Positions 1-7,100 of a DNA stretch of 8,474 nucleotides are shown in pieces; the first letter of the stretch is position 1, and each line of letters opens with the position of its first letter. Made by a program: the position numbers and the translations under genes. The notes beneath the pieces are model-generated. The model searched no databases. It was not told the origin of the DNA and saw nothing but the letters and a program-made list of their open reading frames with translations. Source of the stretch: an uncultured Clostridia bacterium (GTDB taxonomy: Bacteria > Bacillota > Clostridia > Christensenellales > UBA1242); contig CAMYXB010000041.1 of NCBI GenBank assembly GCA_947303145.1, forward strand, positions 1 through 8,474, read 5' to 3'.

Positions 1-170
1 ATTATCTTGTTCTCTATACCCGTCACCACATCAAGATTGTTTAGTCCAATATCTACATCAACTAAAACAACCCTCTTGCCTAGCCTCGCCAAGCACATAC
101 CTAAATTGGCTGTAATAGTGGTCTTACCTACGCCACCTTTTCCACTCGTTAAAACAATCTTTCTAGCCAC
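1..170 (-). CDS. minD: MinD septum-site ATPase, N-terminal fragment (cut by left edge)
   Basis: Only the first 56 codons are present; the reading frame is open at the left edge. The start is a GTG at 170-168, preceded by a purine-rich AAGGGG site at about 8 nt, and no better in-frame start lies upstream. The visible protein has a deviant Walker A motif (SGKGGVGKTT, residues 9-18) and then the DVDIGLNNLD stretch (residues 38-47). The DIGLxNLD signature is typical of MinD rather than plasmid ParA. MinD is a membrane-associated ATPase that, with MinC, keeps the FtsZ ring away from the poles. It lies just downstream of the MreB-like gene, the order known from mreBCD-minCD clusters, but mreC, mreD and minC are absent between them and a terminator separates the two genes. 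The family is clear; MinD as opposed to a close MinD/ParA paralogue is likely. Confidence 0.85.
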   Translation of the reverse strand, partial: MARKIVLTSGKGGVGKTTITANLGMCLARLGKRVVLVDVDIGLNNLDVVTGIENKI

Positions 171-191
171 AACTGATCCCCTTTTTGACCA

Positions 192-219
192 ATTTTATGC
201 AAAAATAAAAAAAAGTAAA
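192..219 (-). promoter_or_regulatory. weak candidate promoter for minD
   Basis: On the minus strand TTTACT (219-214) and TAAAAT (197-192) are separated by 16 bp and lie just upstream of the minD ribosome binding site. The -35 overlaps the last arm of the upstream terminator hairpin. The element is AT-rich and only moderately close to consensus. It is proposed because minD follows a terminator and needs its own start of transcription. Confidence 0.3.
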
Positions 220-237
220 GTCATACCGACTTTACTT
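201..237 (-). terminator. Rho-independent terminator of the mreB-like gene
   Basis: A perfect 10-bp inverted repeat (213-222 with 228-237) encloses a 5-nt loop. On the minus strand it is followed by a T-rich run (212-201, TTTTTTTTATTTTT type). It starts 17 bp after the stop codon of the MreB-like gene and so ends that transcript before minD. The stem is AT-rich, so some read-through is possible. Confidence 0.8.
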
Positions 238-254
238 ATGTTCATTTGACAAAA

Positions 255-1265
255 TTAGTTTTCTTCTACCACTTTTTGCAACAGATTATAATTCGCAAGC
301 AGTTTCTCACTACCTAGAAGCGGGACAATCTGCGAGTCAAAACTAGTGAAAACAGATACGTTGAGAATTTTCTTAAAAAATTGTTCCACGCCTGCAATTA
401 GAGAGCCTCCTCCAATGAGAATGATACCCTCATGTACGATGTCTTGAGCCACCTCTTGACTGCAACTATTGAAAAAAGCCTGCATAGTCTGCACTATCTT
501 AAAGTAATTGTCACAAATAGGTGTAAAAATGTCTTGAGAAGAGATAATAACATTGAGTTGTCCATTGGCACTACTATCCTGCACCACCACTTCCATACTA
601 CTAGTATCTGTTTCATACAGACTGCCTATCTCTTGCTTTAATTTGCAAGCAGTGTTCATACTGAGGATATATCCCTTACTCCTTTGCAAATGCTCGACTA
701 TGGCTCTATCTACCAGATTGCCCCCCACATTGATACTGCAGGCGTTGACTATCTTGCCATCAATCACCACAGCCATCTCTGTTTTGCCACCACCAATATT
801 GACTATCATGTTGGTCTTGCTATTGCTTACCATACGAAAGTCGAGCAGTCCTGCACAACTCATGGAGTAGACAAAATCTATCTTGGAAAAACCTATAGCG
901 TAGAATACGCTTCTGTAATTCTCATATTCTTCTTCACTAAGACCGATAGGAAGCAAGACGATTACCTTGATAGACGGCTTTACTATGCGATAATGAGCCA
1001 CTTTAGACAAAAAATATGAAAGTAGTTTTTGGCACAACTCTACATTCTTGACAATACCCTCGACTACTGGCCTGACGAACACCTCGTCTTCACTAGACTT
1101 GCCATACATTCGTTCGGCTTCCATGCCCATTTTAATTACTCTCATATTTTTGCCAGAAGTCTCCATGAGAGCCAAAGTCGCCTCTCTAAGCACTACGCCT
1201 ACATTCTTCTTGTATATGCTAGTGTAGCAACTTCCCATATCAATACATAATTCATATGATGCCAT
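255..1265 (-). CDS. mreB: divergent MreB-like actin homologue with altered ATPase motifs
   Basis: This 336-aa protein has the usual MreB length and layout. It shows a phosphate-1 loop (IDMGSCYTS, residues 8-16), the VRPVVEGIV stretch (64-72) matching the conserved IRPxxDGVI region, a phosphate-2 loop (NIGGGKTE, 156-163), an SINVGGNLVDRAI segment (177-189), KLKQEIGS (208-215), and a C-terminal adenosine loop (LIGGGSLIAG, 283-292). MreB forms membrane-bound filaments that guide cell-wall synthesis. Two conserved features differ. The phosphate-2 aspartate of DIGGG is Asn156, and the segment corresponding to EEPMAAAIGAG reads YSMSCAGLLDF (133-143), so its catalytic glutamate is missing. ATP may be bound, but hydrolysis is probably impaired; that is inference. 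The ATG at 1265 has AAGGA 8 nt upstream. The gene has its own promoter and terminator, and no mreC or mreD follows. It could be an extra MreB paralogue rather than the main cell-shape protein. Confidence 0.85.
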   Translation of the reverse strand: MASYELCIDMGSCYTSIYKKNVGVVLREATLALMETSGKNMRVIKMGMEAERMYGKSSEDEVFVRPVVEGIVKNVELCQKLLSYFLSKVAHYRIVKPSIKVIVLLPIGLSEEEYENYRSVFYAIGFSKIDFVYSMSCAGLLDFRMVSNSKTNMIVNIGGGKTEMAVVIDGKIVNACSINVGGNLVDRAIVEHLQRSKGYILSMNTACKLKQEIGSLYETDTSSMEVVVQDSSANGQLNVIISSQDIFTPICDNYFKIVQTMQAFFNSCSQEVAQDIVHEGIILIGGGSLIAGVEQFFKKILNVSVFTSFDSQIVPLLGSEKLLANYNLLQKVVEEN

Positions 1266-1296
1266 AATAATGTTCCTTTCGCAATTCTACATACAA

Positions 1297-1325
1297 ATTA
1301 TAACAAAAAAGACAAAAAAAGACAA
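1297..1325 (-). promoter_or_regulatory. sigma-A type promoter of the mreB-like gene
   Basis: On the minus strand the -35 TTGTCT (1325-1320) and a perfect -10 TATAAT (1302-1297) are separated by 17 bp. Transcription would start near 1290, about 25 nt before the ATG at 1265. It lies after the terminator of the upstream Ppx-like gene, which supports an independent transcription unit. Confidence 0.75.
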
Positions 1326-1333
1326 TATTTTTC

Positions 1334-1374
1334 AAAAAAATATAATTGCCGAAAAAAAATCAACAATTATATTT
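1334..1374 (-). terminator. hairpin terminator after the Ppx-like gene
   Basis: An 11-bp inverted repeat (1338-1348 with 1364-1374) can be extended inward by three pairs, two of them G-U. The loop is T-rich on the minus strand, and the hairpin runs into a T tract (1340-1334). It starts 10 bp past the stop codon at 1384 and is placed to end the ferredoxin-Ppx transcript before the mreB promoter. Its stem is weak because it is almost all A-T. Confidence 0.65.
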
Positions 1375-1383
1375 TATTTCCGA

Positions 1384-2895
1384 TTACAACACTTCAAGAG
1401 CTTTGCCAAATACTTTCTTAAAATCTGGCACAGACTTTTGAGTCTCTCTTATCTCCTCATCAGCAGGCATTGTGGATATAGTTTTCATGATGACAGAGTC
1501 TCCAAGAATGTCGCAGCTGACGTCCTGCACCACATTCCTATGAGTCCTATCCAGAGCTTCAGCCATTCTCACAATGAGAGCTATTTTCTTGACCGCGTCT
1601 AGGTCTTCTTCCTGCATTATATCTTTATATCTTATCCATTCGGCTAGATTAAAGTCCATGGTAGCCTGATTGGCACTGGCAAATGCCGCCAGAGCGAGCT
1701 CTCTATGTGAGGCGCCCATTATATCGCTGTTCAAAATTATATCAAAGCTATTTCTTTCATGATCGAAGAATTTTATCCTCTGTCCGCTATCGTGCATATT
1801 AGCCGCTATGCGCACTACTTTTGTATAATTCCTTTGCAATTTGTGCAAAACCTTAAGTTGTCTAAACAATACAACTGCAAGGTGTGCCACTTGAGTAGAA
1901 TTGCTATCCTCGTCATCATAAAAGATATGGTTAGTCTCAAGGCTCAATCCCAACATATCTGCTGGCCTATCTGCACTCGATGGAACTATAGTGCCATTTA
2001 ACAACCCCTCTGTCATACCCTTTGAAGAAATAGTGATATTGGGCAGATTCACTCGCTCCTGCAATGCCTTTAGCATGCATATGCCACTGGCCAGCAGATC
2101 CGACCTGTCCATAGATGTCCCTTTTATCTTCTTATTCTTATTTACTTCAAGTGAAGAAATAAGCTTGTATACATCTCCCAGCTGCTCCGCACTCATCATA
2201 TAGTTGTGATTGATGTCCATAGGATATTTTCTAAGTTTTCTGGATAAAAGAGCGGTATCTTCACATACATTGCCATAACCAATCAAGCCAAAATCTCCTT
2301 CAACAGAGTTTAGCCAGTCTATTCTATCTATCTCTTCCCTAAACTTCCTCACCATTTTCTCGCATGCCACAGATGTCACAGTCTCTTCTTCTAGAGTCTT
2401 GGCTATTGCATATGTGCCAAATGGGATTACAGCAGAATTGATGACACTCCTTCTGTTATATTGCAATAGACTCACAGAGTCTCCGCTAATGTGAACCACC
2501 AAACCCTTGGGAATATCTATAGAATTGATAATACCACTATAAAGAGCAGATAATTCGTCTTCTTGCGTCATCGCTCTCATCTTAAGCCCACATACAGTGT
2601 AAACCTCATCTACAAAACTGCGGTAATTCTTGAGCGACTTGACAGCGCTGGAGGCCACACTAATAATGCTGGTCACCTTATTGACATCACATATGACTCT
2701 ATACATCTTCAGTATCTCGATGCATTCTTTAGTATTAGCGATGGTAAGTAGACTATCTTCCTCATTATAGACTTCCGCCAATTTCAACGGCTCATTTATC
2801 TGCCTAAATATAACATAATGCCCCTCTTGTGTATACTTGGCAAGGGTCAATTCTATTCCATTACTACATAATTTTATTACTGCTATTTTATCCAA
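1384..2895 (-). CDS. Ppx/GppA family protein with HD-like C-terminal domain, degenerate active site
   Basis: This 503-aa protein has the length of the exopolyphosphatase/guanosine-pentaphosphate phosphatase family with its HD domain. N-terminal landmarks are IKLCSNG (7-13), ASSAVKSLKN (81-90, matching the family's AT/SSAVRxAxN), QEDELSALYSG (111-121, the acidic catalytic stretch), VVHISGDS (133-140) and PFG (158-160). RSDLLASG (264-271) and SSKGMTEGLL (290-299) follow. The HD-like part has His368-Asp369 (MHDSG) and IVRMAEALDRTH (441-452). Family enzymes hydrolyse polyphosphate or pppGpp. Here IDLGSNS has become IKLCSNG, the Asp of DIGGGSTE is His135, and its Glu is Ser142. Several HD-domain histidines are Asn. 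Catalysis is doubtful and a sensor or binding role is possible. The start is TTG at 2895, set by a strong Shine-Dalgarno. It lies 31 bp after the ferredoxin gene, in the same transcript. Confidence 0.82.
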   Translation of the reverse strand: MDKIAVIKLCSNGIELTLAKYTQEGHYVIFRQINEPLKLAEVYNEEDSLLTIANTKECIEILKMYRVICDVNKVTSIISVASSAVKSLKNYRSFVDEVYTVCGLKMRAMTQEDELSALYSGIINSIDIPKGLVVHISGDSVSLLQYNRRSVINSAVIPFGTYAIAKTLEEETVTSVACEKMVRKFREEIDRIDWLNSVEGDFGLIGYGNVCEDTALLSRKLRKYPMDINHNYMMSAEQLGDVYKLISSLEVNKNKKIKGTSMDRSDLLASGICMLKALQERVNLPNITISSKGMTEGLLNGTIVPSSADRPADMLGLSLETNHIFYDDEDSNSTQVAHLAVVLFRQLKVLHKLQRNYTKVVRIAANMHDSGQRIKFFDHERNSFDIILNSDIMGASHRELALAAFASANQATMDFNLAEWIRYKDIMQEEDLDAVKKIALIVRMAEALDRTHRNVVQDVSCDILGDSVIMKTISTMPADEEIRETQKSVPDFKKVFGKALEVL

Positions 2896-2899
2896 AATT

Positions 2900-2906
2900 T
2901 CACCTC
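2900..2906 (-). promoter_or_regulatory. ribosome binding site deciding a TTG start
   Basis: The minus strand reads GAGGTGA, a near-perfect Shine-Dalgarno site, 4 nt before TTG at 2895-2893. No ATG or GTG is suitably placed, so the Ppx-like protein very probably starts at this TTG. Confidence 0.7.
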
Positions 2907-2926
2907 TAATATACCTAACAGAAAGA

Positions 2927-3097
2927 CTAATCTCTCTTTATTTTAATCGCACCTACTGGGCATATACTCTCGCATGTGCCACATTTAATGCAAACATTCT
3001 CGTCAATATGTGACTTGCCCTCTACCATGGATATAGCACCCACTGGGCAAATACTGACGCAGGCTGTGCAACTGATACATTTATCTCTATCTACCAT
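2927..3097 (-). CDS. 2[4Fe-4S] bacterial-type ferredoxin, 56 aa
   Basis: This small gene encodes 56 residues with two CxxCxxCxxxCP motifs: Cys7, 10, 13, 17 and Cys36, 39, 42, 46. Each ends in CPVGAI. This is the duplicated fold of clostridial ferredoxins, which carry two [4Fe-4S] clusters and shuttle low-potential electrons in the cytoplasm. Length and spacing are normal and all eight cysteines are present. The ATG at 3097 has AGGTGG just upstream, with slightly short spacing, and a sigma-A promoter lies directly before it. The Ppx-like gene follows after 31 bp, so the two are probably co-transcribed. The electron partner cannot be told from the sequence. A role as a redox module for the neighbouring Ppx-like protein is speculation. 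Confidence 0.95.
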   Translation of the reverse strand: MVDRDKCISCTACVSICPVGAISMVEGKSHIDENVCIKCGTCESICPVGAIKIKRD

Positions 3098-3108
3098 AAT
3101 CCACCTAC

Positions 3109-3178
3109 TTTACAATTACATGCATCATTTTACATGAATTGTGCCTGTTTGTAAAGCAAAATTTTATATCAGTTTACA
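3109..3178. repeat. four TTTACA/TGTAAA hexamers spaced about two helical turns apart
   Basis: TTTACA occurs on the plus strand at 3109-3114, 3129-3134 and 3173-3178, and its complement TGTAAA at 3150-3155. Start-to-start spacings are 20, 21 and 23 bp. The middle two form an inverted pair that coincides with the -35 and overlaps the -10 of the ferredoxin promoter. TTACATG is also repeated directly (3117-3123 and 3131-3136 region). This may be a regulator binding array, or a chance cluster in AT-rich DNA. Confidence 0.35.
3127..3155 (-). promoter_or_regulatory. sigma-A type promoter of the ferredoxin-Ppx operon
   Basis: On the minus strand the -35 TTTACA (3155-3150) and the -10 TAAAAT (3132-3127) each match consensus at five of six positions, with a 17-bp spacer. 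Transcription would begin near 3120, leaving a leader of roughly 22 nt before the ferredoxin ATG. No clear terminator separates it from the upstream TauE genes, so read-through from them is also possible. Confidence 0.7.
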
Positions 3179-3194
3179 CAATGTCTCTCATCAT

Positions 3195-3578
3195 TCAATT
3201 TGATTTACTATTTTTATTCTTAATTAAGTTTTTTCTAATGAAAAGGCAGGTCTCAATCAAAGCAACCGCTATAAGAAATATACCAAAAAAAATCTTGAGT
3301 GAAGCACTATCCAAGTCCTTAACAAAAAGAGATGAGATAAAAGAAGCCACACCACCCAATAAACCTAAAATTATGGCAGAAAAAATGTCTATATATTGCT
3401 TTTGACTTTCGGTGATAAGTAAAAAAACGACCATTATAACAAAAACAAATATATTGATGACTTGAGCCTCTTTCTGCTCTATGCCAAGCAAAGATAATAG
3501 GGGTATAAGCACCACACCTCCTCCCAAGCCCATGCTTGACAGAACTCCAGACACTAAGCCAATAATAATAAAAAGCAT
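3195..3578 (-). CDS. TauE/SafE-type permease, half-size protein (second of pair)
   Basis: This 127-aa hydrophobic protein begins with GLVSGVLSSMGLGGGVVLIP (7-26), the glycine-rich hallmark of TauE/SafE/YfcA-type transporters. It has about four membrane segments (roughly 2-31, 40-56, 63-84 and 93-113) and a short lysine-rich tail. Full family members are about 250 aa with two such halves, so this is one repeat. They export or import small organic anions such as sulfite, sulfoacetate or related compounds across the cytoplasmic membrane; the substrate cannot be read from the sequence. I chose the ATG at 3578 because GGAG lies 6 nt upstream. An in-frame TTG at 3590 would add four residues but overlaps that site. 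It lies 15 bp after the other half, so the two are probably translated together and form one transporter. Confidence 0.82.
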   Translation of the reverse strand: MLFIIIGLVSGVLSSMGLGGGVVLIPLLSLLGIEQKEAQVINIFVFVIMVVFLLITESQKQYIDIFSAIILGLLGGVASFISSLFVKDLDSASLKIFFGIFLIAVALIETCLFIRKNLIKNKNSKSN

Positions 3579-3584
3579 TTTCTT

Positions 3585-3588
3585 CTCC
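3585..3588 (-). promoter_or_regulatory. ribosome binding site choosing ATG 3578 over TTG 3590
   Basis: On the minus strand GGAG is 6 nt upstream of ATG 3578, an ideal distance. Starting at TTG 3590 would place this site inside the coding sequence and leave only AGGA at poor spacing. Confidence 0.6.
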
Positions 3589-3593
3589 AAATC

Positions 3594-3956
3594 CTATAAA
3601 AACATCTTTATCCCACTAAAAAGCAACACAATAATGAGCAGTATGTTGAGCAACTTGGGGGATATTTTCTTTAATACAAATGAGCCAATTATTGAGCCTA
3701 TCACGCTCCCAACTGCTACAATCAAGACAACAAAAATATTGAAAGAAATAGATGTGCAATAAGAAATAAGTGTGGGTAGACTAATAATACCCATGGCTGG
3801 TATTGTGGTGGAGTGAGCCACTTTATCATCGGTCTTTAGCACAAACTTTAACAGCAAAATCCCCAGTAGTCCTCCTCCTCCACCAAAAAGTCCATTGATT
3901 ACACCAATAAATAGTGCACTCACAAGAAATATCGCTAATCTTACACCATTCTTCAC
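3594..3956 (-). CDS. TauE/SafE-type permease, half-size protein (first of pair)
   Basis: This 120-aa membrane protein has the N-terminal type repeat of TauE/SafE transporters: FIGVINGLFGGGGGLLGILL (16-35) with five consecutive glycines, and then AHSTTIPAM (47-55). About four membrane segments can be seen (roughly 7-23, 27-41, 52-67 with 72-95, and 101-119). It is half the normal family length and does not continue into the next frame as a single protein: its stop at 3594 is followed by a separate ribosome binding site and start. The start is GTG at 3956; an in-frame stop lies four codons upstream. The Shine-Dalgarno is weak. I found no convincing promoter in 3957-4080 on this strand. It probably pairs with its neighbour as a heteromer. 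Confidence 0.82.
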   Translation of the reverse strand: MKNGVRLAIFLVSALFIGVINGLFGGGGGLLGILLLKFVLKTDDKVAHSTTIPAMGIISLPTLISYCTSISFNIFVVLIVAVGSVIGSIIGSFVLKKISPKLLNILLIIVLLFSGIKMFL

Positions 3957-4008
3957 TCTTTTATTATGTCTTTAAGATAGTAAAATATTTAATTTTGCAT
4001 CTATAAAT

Positions 4009-4017
4009 TGTTATACT
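4009..4017 (+). promoter_or_regulatory. candidate extended -10 promoter
   Basis: TG at 4009-4010, one base, then TATACT at 4012-4017 matches the extended -10 pattern. The matching -35 position (TTAATT) is poor, which extended -10 promoters tolerate. It would start near 4024, directly ahead of the small ORF at 4043. Confidence 0.3.
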
Positions 4018-4042
4018 TTAGAAATTTTGGAGAATAATCTAT

Positions 4043-4093
4043 ATGGCAAATTCCTTGTTATTCAAAATATTGCTAAGAAAATGTTTTTTTTGA
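4043..4093 (+). CDS. possible 16-codon leader peptide
   Basis: The ORF reads MANSLLFKILLRKCFF and then TGA. GGAG lies 10 nt before its ATG and a candidate extended -10 promoter is just upstream. The peptide is hydrophobic and basic. It lies ahead of the main promoter of the large surface-protein gene. It may be a leader or a small membrane peptide, or it may be chance; ORFs this short are common in random AT-rich DNA. Confidence 0.22.
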   Translation: MANSLLFKILLRKCFF

Positions 4094-4122
4094 TTGCATT
4101 TTTGGACGAGTTATTATATAAT
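4094..4122 (+). promoter_or_regulatory. candidate promoter of the large surface-protein gene
   Basis: A perfect -10 TATAAT lies at 4117-4122. The best 17-bp-spaced -35 is TTGCAT (4094-4099), which keeps only the TTG. Transcription would start near 4129, about 50 nt before the ATG at 4179. It overlaps the stop codon of the possible leader ORF. Confidence 0.5.
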
Positions 4123-4178
4123 GCAGTAGTTAGCCATTTTTTTGGAAAAACAATCTATTATATTATAAGGACTATGTT

Positions 4179-7100
4179 ATGAATAAACTATCTATCAACT
4201 TAAGAAAGACATTTTTGACTATCATGCTTTTAGTGGCACTCCTTATGTGCTCTATCATTGGCATAATGTCTGGCATGTCAGTCGCTCATGCATACACATA
4301 CAGCAAAACCAGCACTGTAAGTGTGGATAATGGCGATTTTACAGAATATGTTGTGATGGAAACTGGCACACCATATTCTATAACAGACAAACACTGGACT
4401 CTCACCACCACTGGAGGCGTAGTAGGAGGAGTTATAGACACTTCCGACTCTACATTTGACAGCAACAACAAATTTGGCCTTTCTGCCAATCCTCGTATAG
4501 ATGAGTCTATCAAGACCCCTGACAATTATGTCCTGATGTTTAGGGCTTCCACTTTCGGCATAGGCAAGGCTAAGAGTGAGAGTGTCACCATTTCTTCAGA
4601 TACTTTCTATGATGTCTCCATTCGTGCCAAGAACGCCAATGGCGGACAAGGATACATTGTATTCAACCTAGACGGAGAGGACTATTCTCTACCAGTGGTC
4701 ACAAGCGAGTGGAACACCTATCATCTGCTAGTCGCTACAGATATTTACAATTCATCATCGCTCAACCTGTCATTATATCTCAATAAGAATAGTGCACAAT
4801 CCACTGGAGAGACTTTCTTCGACCATATTGAAATCAATGAAATATCCCATCTTGACTTCTATTCTACATCTTCTTCATATTATGTAGCCAAAGCAGATTT
4901 AACTGCCACTAGGTCCGCTAGTGCTGTATCCAATTTCACCAATAGCGATTTTAATGACGGAATGAATGGCTGGGAGAACAAAAGCGTAGTTTCCTCTGGC
5001 GATTATGATGTCAATGTATACTCTCTCGCCAATATAAACAGCCTTATCGCACAGAACTTCGATGTAAGTGGTGCTGGAATCTCTAGGAGTTATAGATTCG
5101 GTGAGGCCTATTCTCTGCTTATACTTAACAAAGACAAAGTCACTACAAACGTGCAGTCTACCGCAGAAAATCTCTTGACTATCCCACAGCATAGTTATTA
5201 TAGACTCACTCTTATAGTCAAGACGGGCAATATGTCTTCTTCTAGTTTCCAAGCCACATTGACACCTACTAATGAGGATATATCTCCTCTTACTGTATCT
5301 CAATCAAGCATGTCGTCTAGCAAGGATACTATGAATGGCTTTGCCTCTATGAACATCTTTATCAAAGGAAGTGTGCAAGATGATGAGTCCGTATCTCTTT
5401 CAATGGGTATAAATGATGCCAGTGGTTATGCCATAGTGGACAGCATAGAACTAGTCCCAATAACAATGACAGAGTATAACAATAATGGAACAGATTCGAC
5501 TAAAATAGACCTTTCTCCATCATATATTAAAGACACATCTAATCTGTCGAATGGGAGATTCGACTTCTCTAGTAGCAACAATATTGAAGTGAAATATCCA
5601 CTAGCACCCGAGAATTGGACTTTCTCTGGAACAACCAACGAAAGTGGTCTTATAAGGATAAATCCTAGCAAATTTATTTTGGACGCAGTGCAATATGGCA
5701 GTCCAACTAATCCTGGGATTGACACTGTGAAATATTCTACAATAGATGCAGACTACTACAACGAGAATGTTCTCATGCTGAGGAATCGCTCAAATGAGGA
5801 TATATATTATATCAGCGCAGAAAAGAGTGTATCCTCTAAAGCATCTACAGTGAGATTCACCATTAATGTAAAGACCTTGGATAATGCAGAGGCTTTCGTT
5901 AAAGTGATAGATGCCAATAACAATGTTATCGCCTGCGTAGAGGATATCAATACAAATAACCAGTGGCAAATGGTGAATGTATATGTCAAGAACGGAATCT
6001 CTTCCATATCTCTTAGATTGGTTGTAGGAATGGAGGGAAATGGCAGTGAACAATTCGTTTTCTTCGACAATGCCGACTATAAAACAGAAGAATACAAAGA
6101 CGGACTACTCACATCGTATGCAAACTTATTAAATAATGGATTCACCGCCAAGACCTCTAGTGTGGTAGAAAATACTTCTCGTTTCAAAATTTATGAAGCA
6201 AATGGATTCTCTATTTATTCTACAATGATTGAGAATGAGGCTGTATATGGAATAGTGGACGTAAGAGAAAATTCTTCTCTATCCAACCACACAGAAGCCG
6301 AAGATGGATACCTCCTCGTCATTAACAATGACCTCAATTCATATAATGTCATTTCCACTGACTACACCTATTCCCTATCTAACGGCAATTACTATGAAAT
6401 ATCTATCTATGTAAAGACAGACTTCTCCTCTGCCACACTTAATGGTGACACCTATGGTGCTTATATAGAATTGGTTAATGTTGATGAAGATGGCAACATA
6501 GTTATTGACAGCGAGAACACCAATAAATTCGAAAATATTGTCACTACAAATACAGACAACAATGGTTATGTGAAATATTCTATCTATGTCGTAAGTGAGA
6601 GTGATCAAAAGGTAAAAGTCCTCCTAGGTCTAGGCGGTGAAGAAAACTTAACCGAAGGCACAGTGTTCTTCGATGACTTGAAAGTGACTGATATAACCAT
6701 GTCAGAATATGCAGAAAAAGTAGCAGATGAGCACACAATTGTATCCAAGGTCGTTGAAATCCCTGACGAAAGTGGTGATGATGACAAGCCAAAAGATAAA
6801 GAAGATAGTGGCATAAACATATTTGCACTTATGTCGTCAATTCTCCTCATTATCGCCCTAGCCTTTGCTATCGCTGGTGTGATAATTCGCAGACACATAG
6901 AGAAAACTCCTAAAAAATCTAAAACTATTAAGAACAAACCTTCCTATCACAAAACTCCTAAAGAAATAGACAAGAGAAATATCGCAAAAGATTTGGGAGA
7001 AATGAGATCTAGCAGCCTTGCAGACCTGACTAAACGCAGAGATTCCCTGCAAGATAAATTGGACAATCTAACAAGCGAATACAAGGAAGCTACTAAAGGT

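Noticed and set aside
7..249. 80-codon ORF on the plus strand
   Set aside because: It is antisense to the minD start and to the terminator. The minus-strand frame has a clear Walker A motif and the plus frame shows no domain.
432..1250. Four plus-strand ORFs of 69 to 111 codons
   Set aside because: All are antisense to the MreB-like gene, overlap each other, and have low-complexity or unrecognisable sequence and no convincing ribosome sites.
1270..1602. 110-codon plus-strand ORF across the mreB promoter and the end of the Ppx gene
   Set aside because: It runs over a promoter, a terminator and a coding region on the other strand, and its sequence has no recognisable domain.
3139..3762. Plus-strand ORFs over the TauE halves
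   Set aside because: They are antisense to coherent membrane-protein frames with family motifs.
3957..4060. Promoter for the TauE pair on the minus strand
   Set aside because: TATAAC, TACTAT and CATAAT were tried as -10 boxes, but none has an acceptable -35 at 16-18 bp or a sensible distance from the GTG at 3956.
4078..4102. Hairpin AAAATG/CATTTT with a 13-nt loop ahead of the surface-protein gene
   Set aside because: The stem is only 6 bp and AT-rich, so it is not convincing as an attenuator or riboswitch part.
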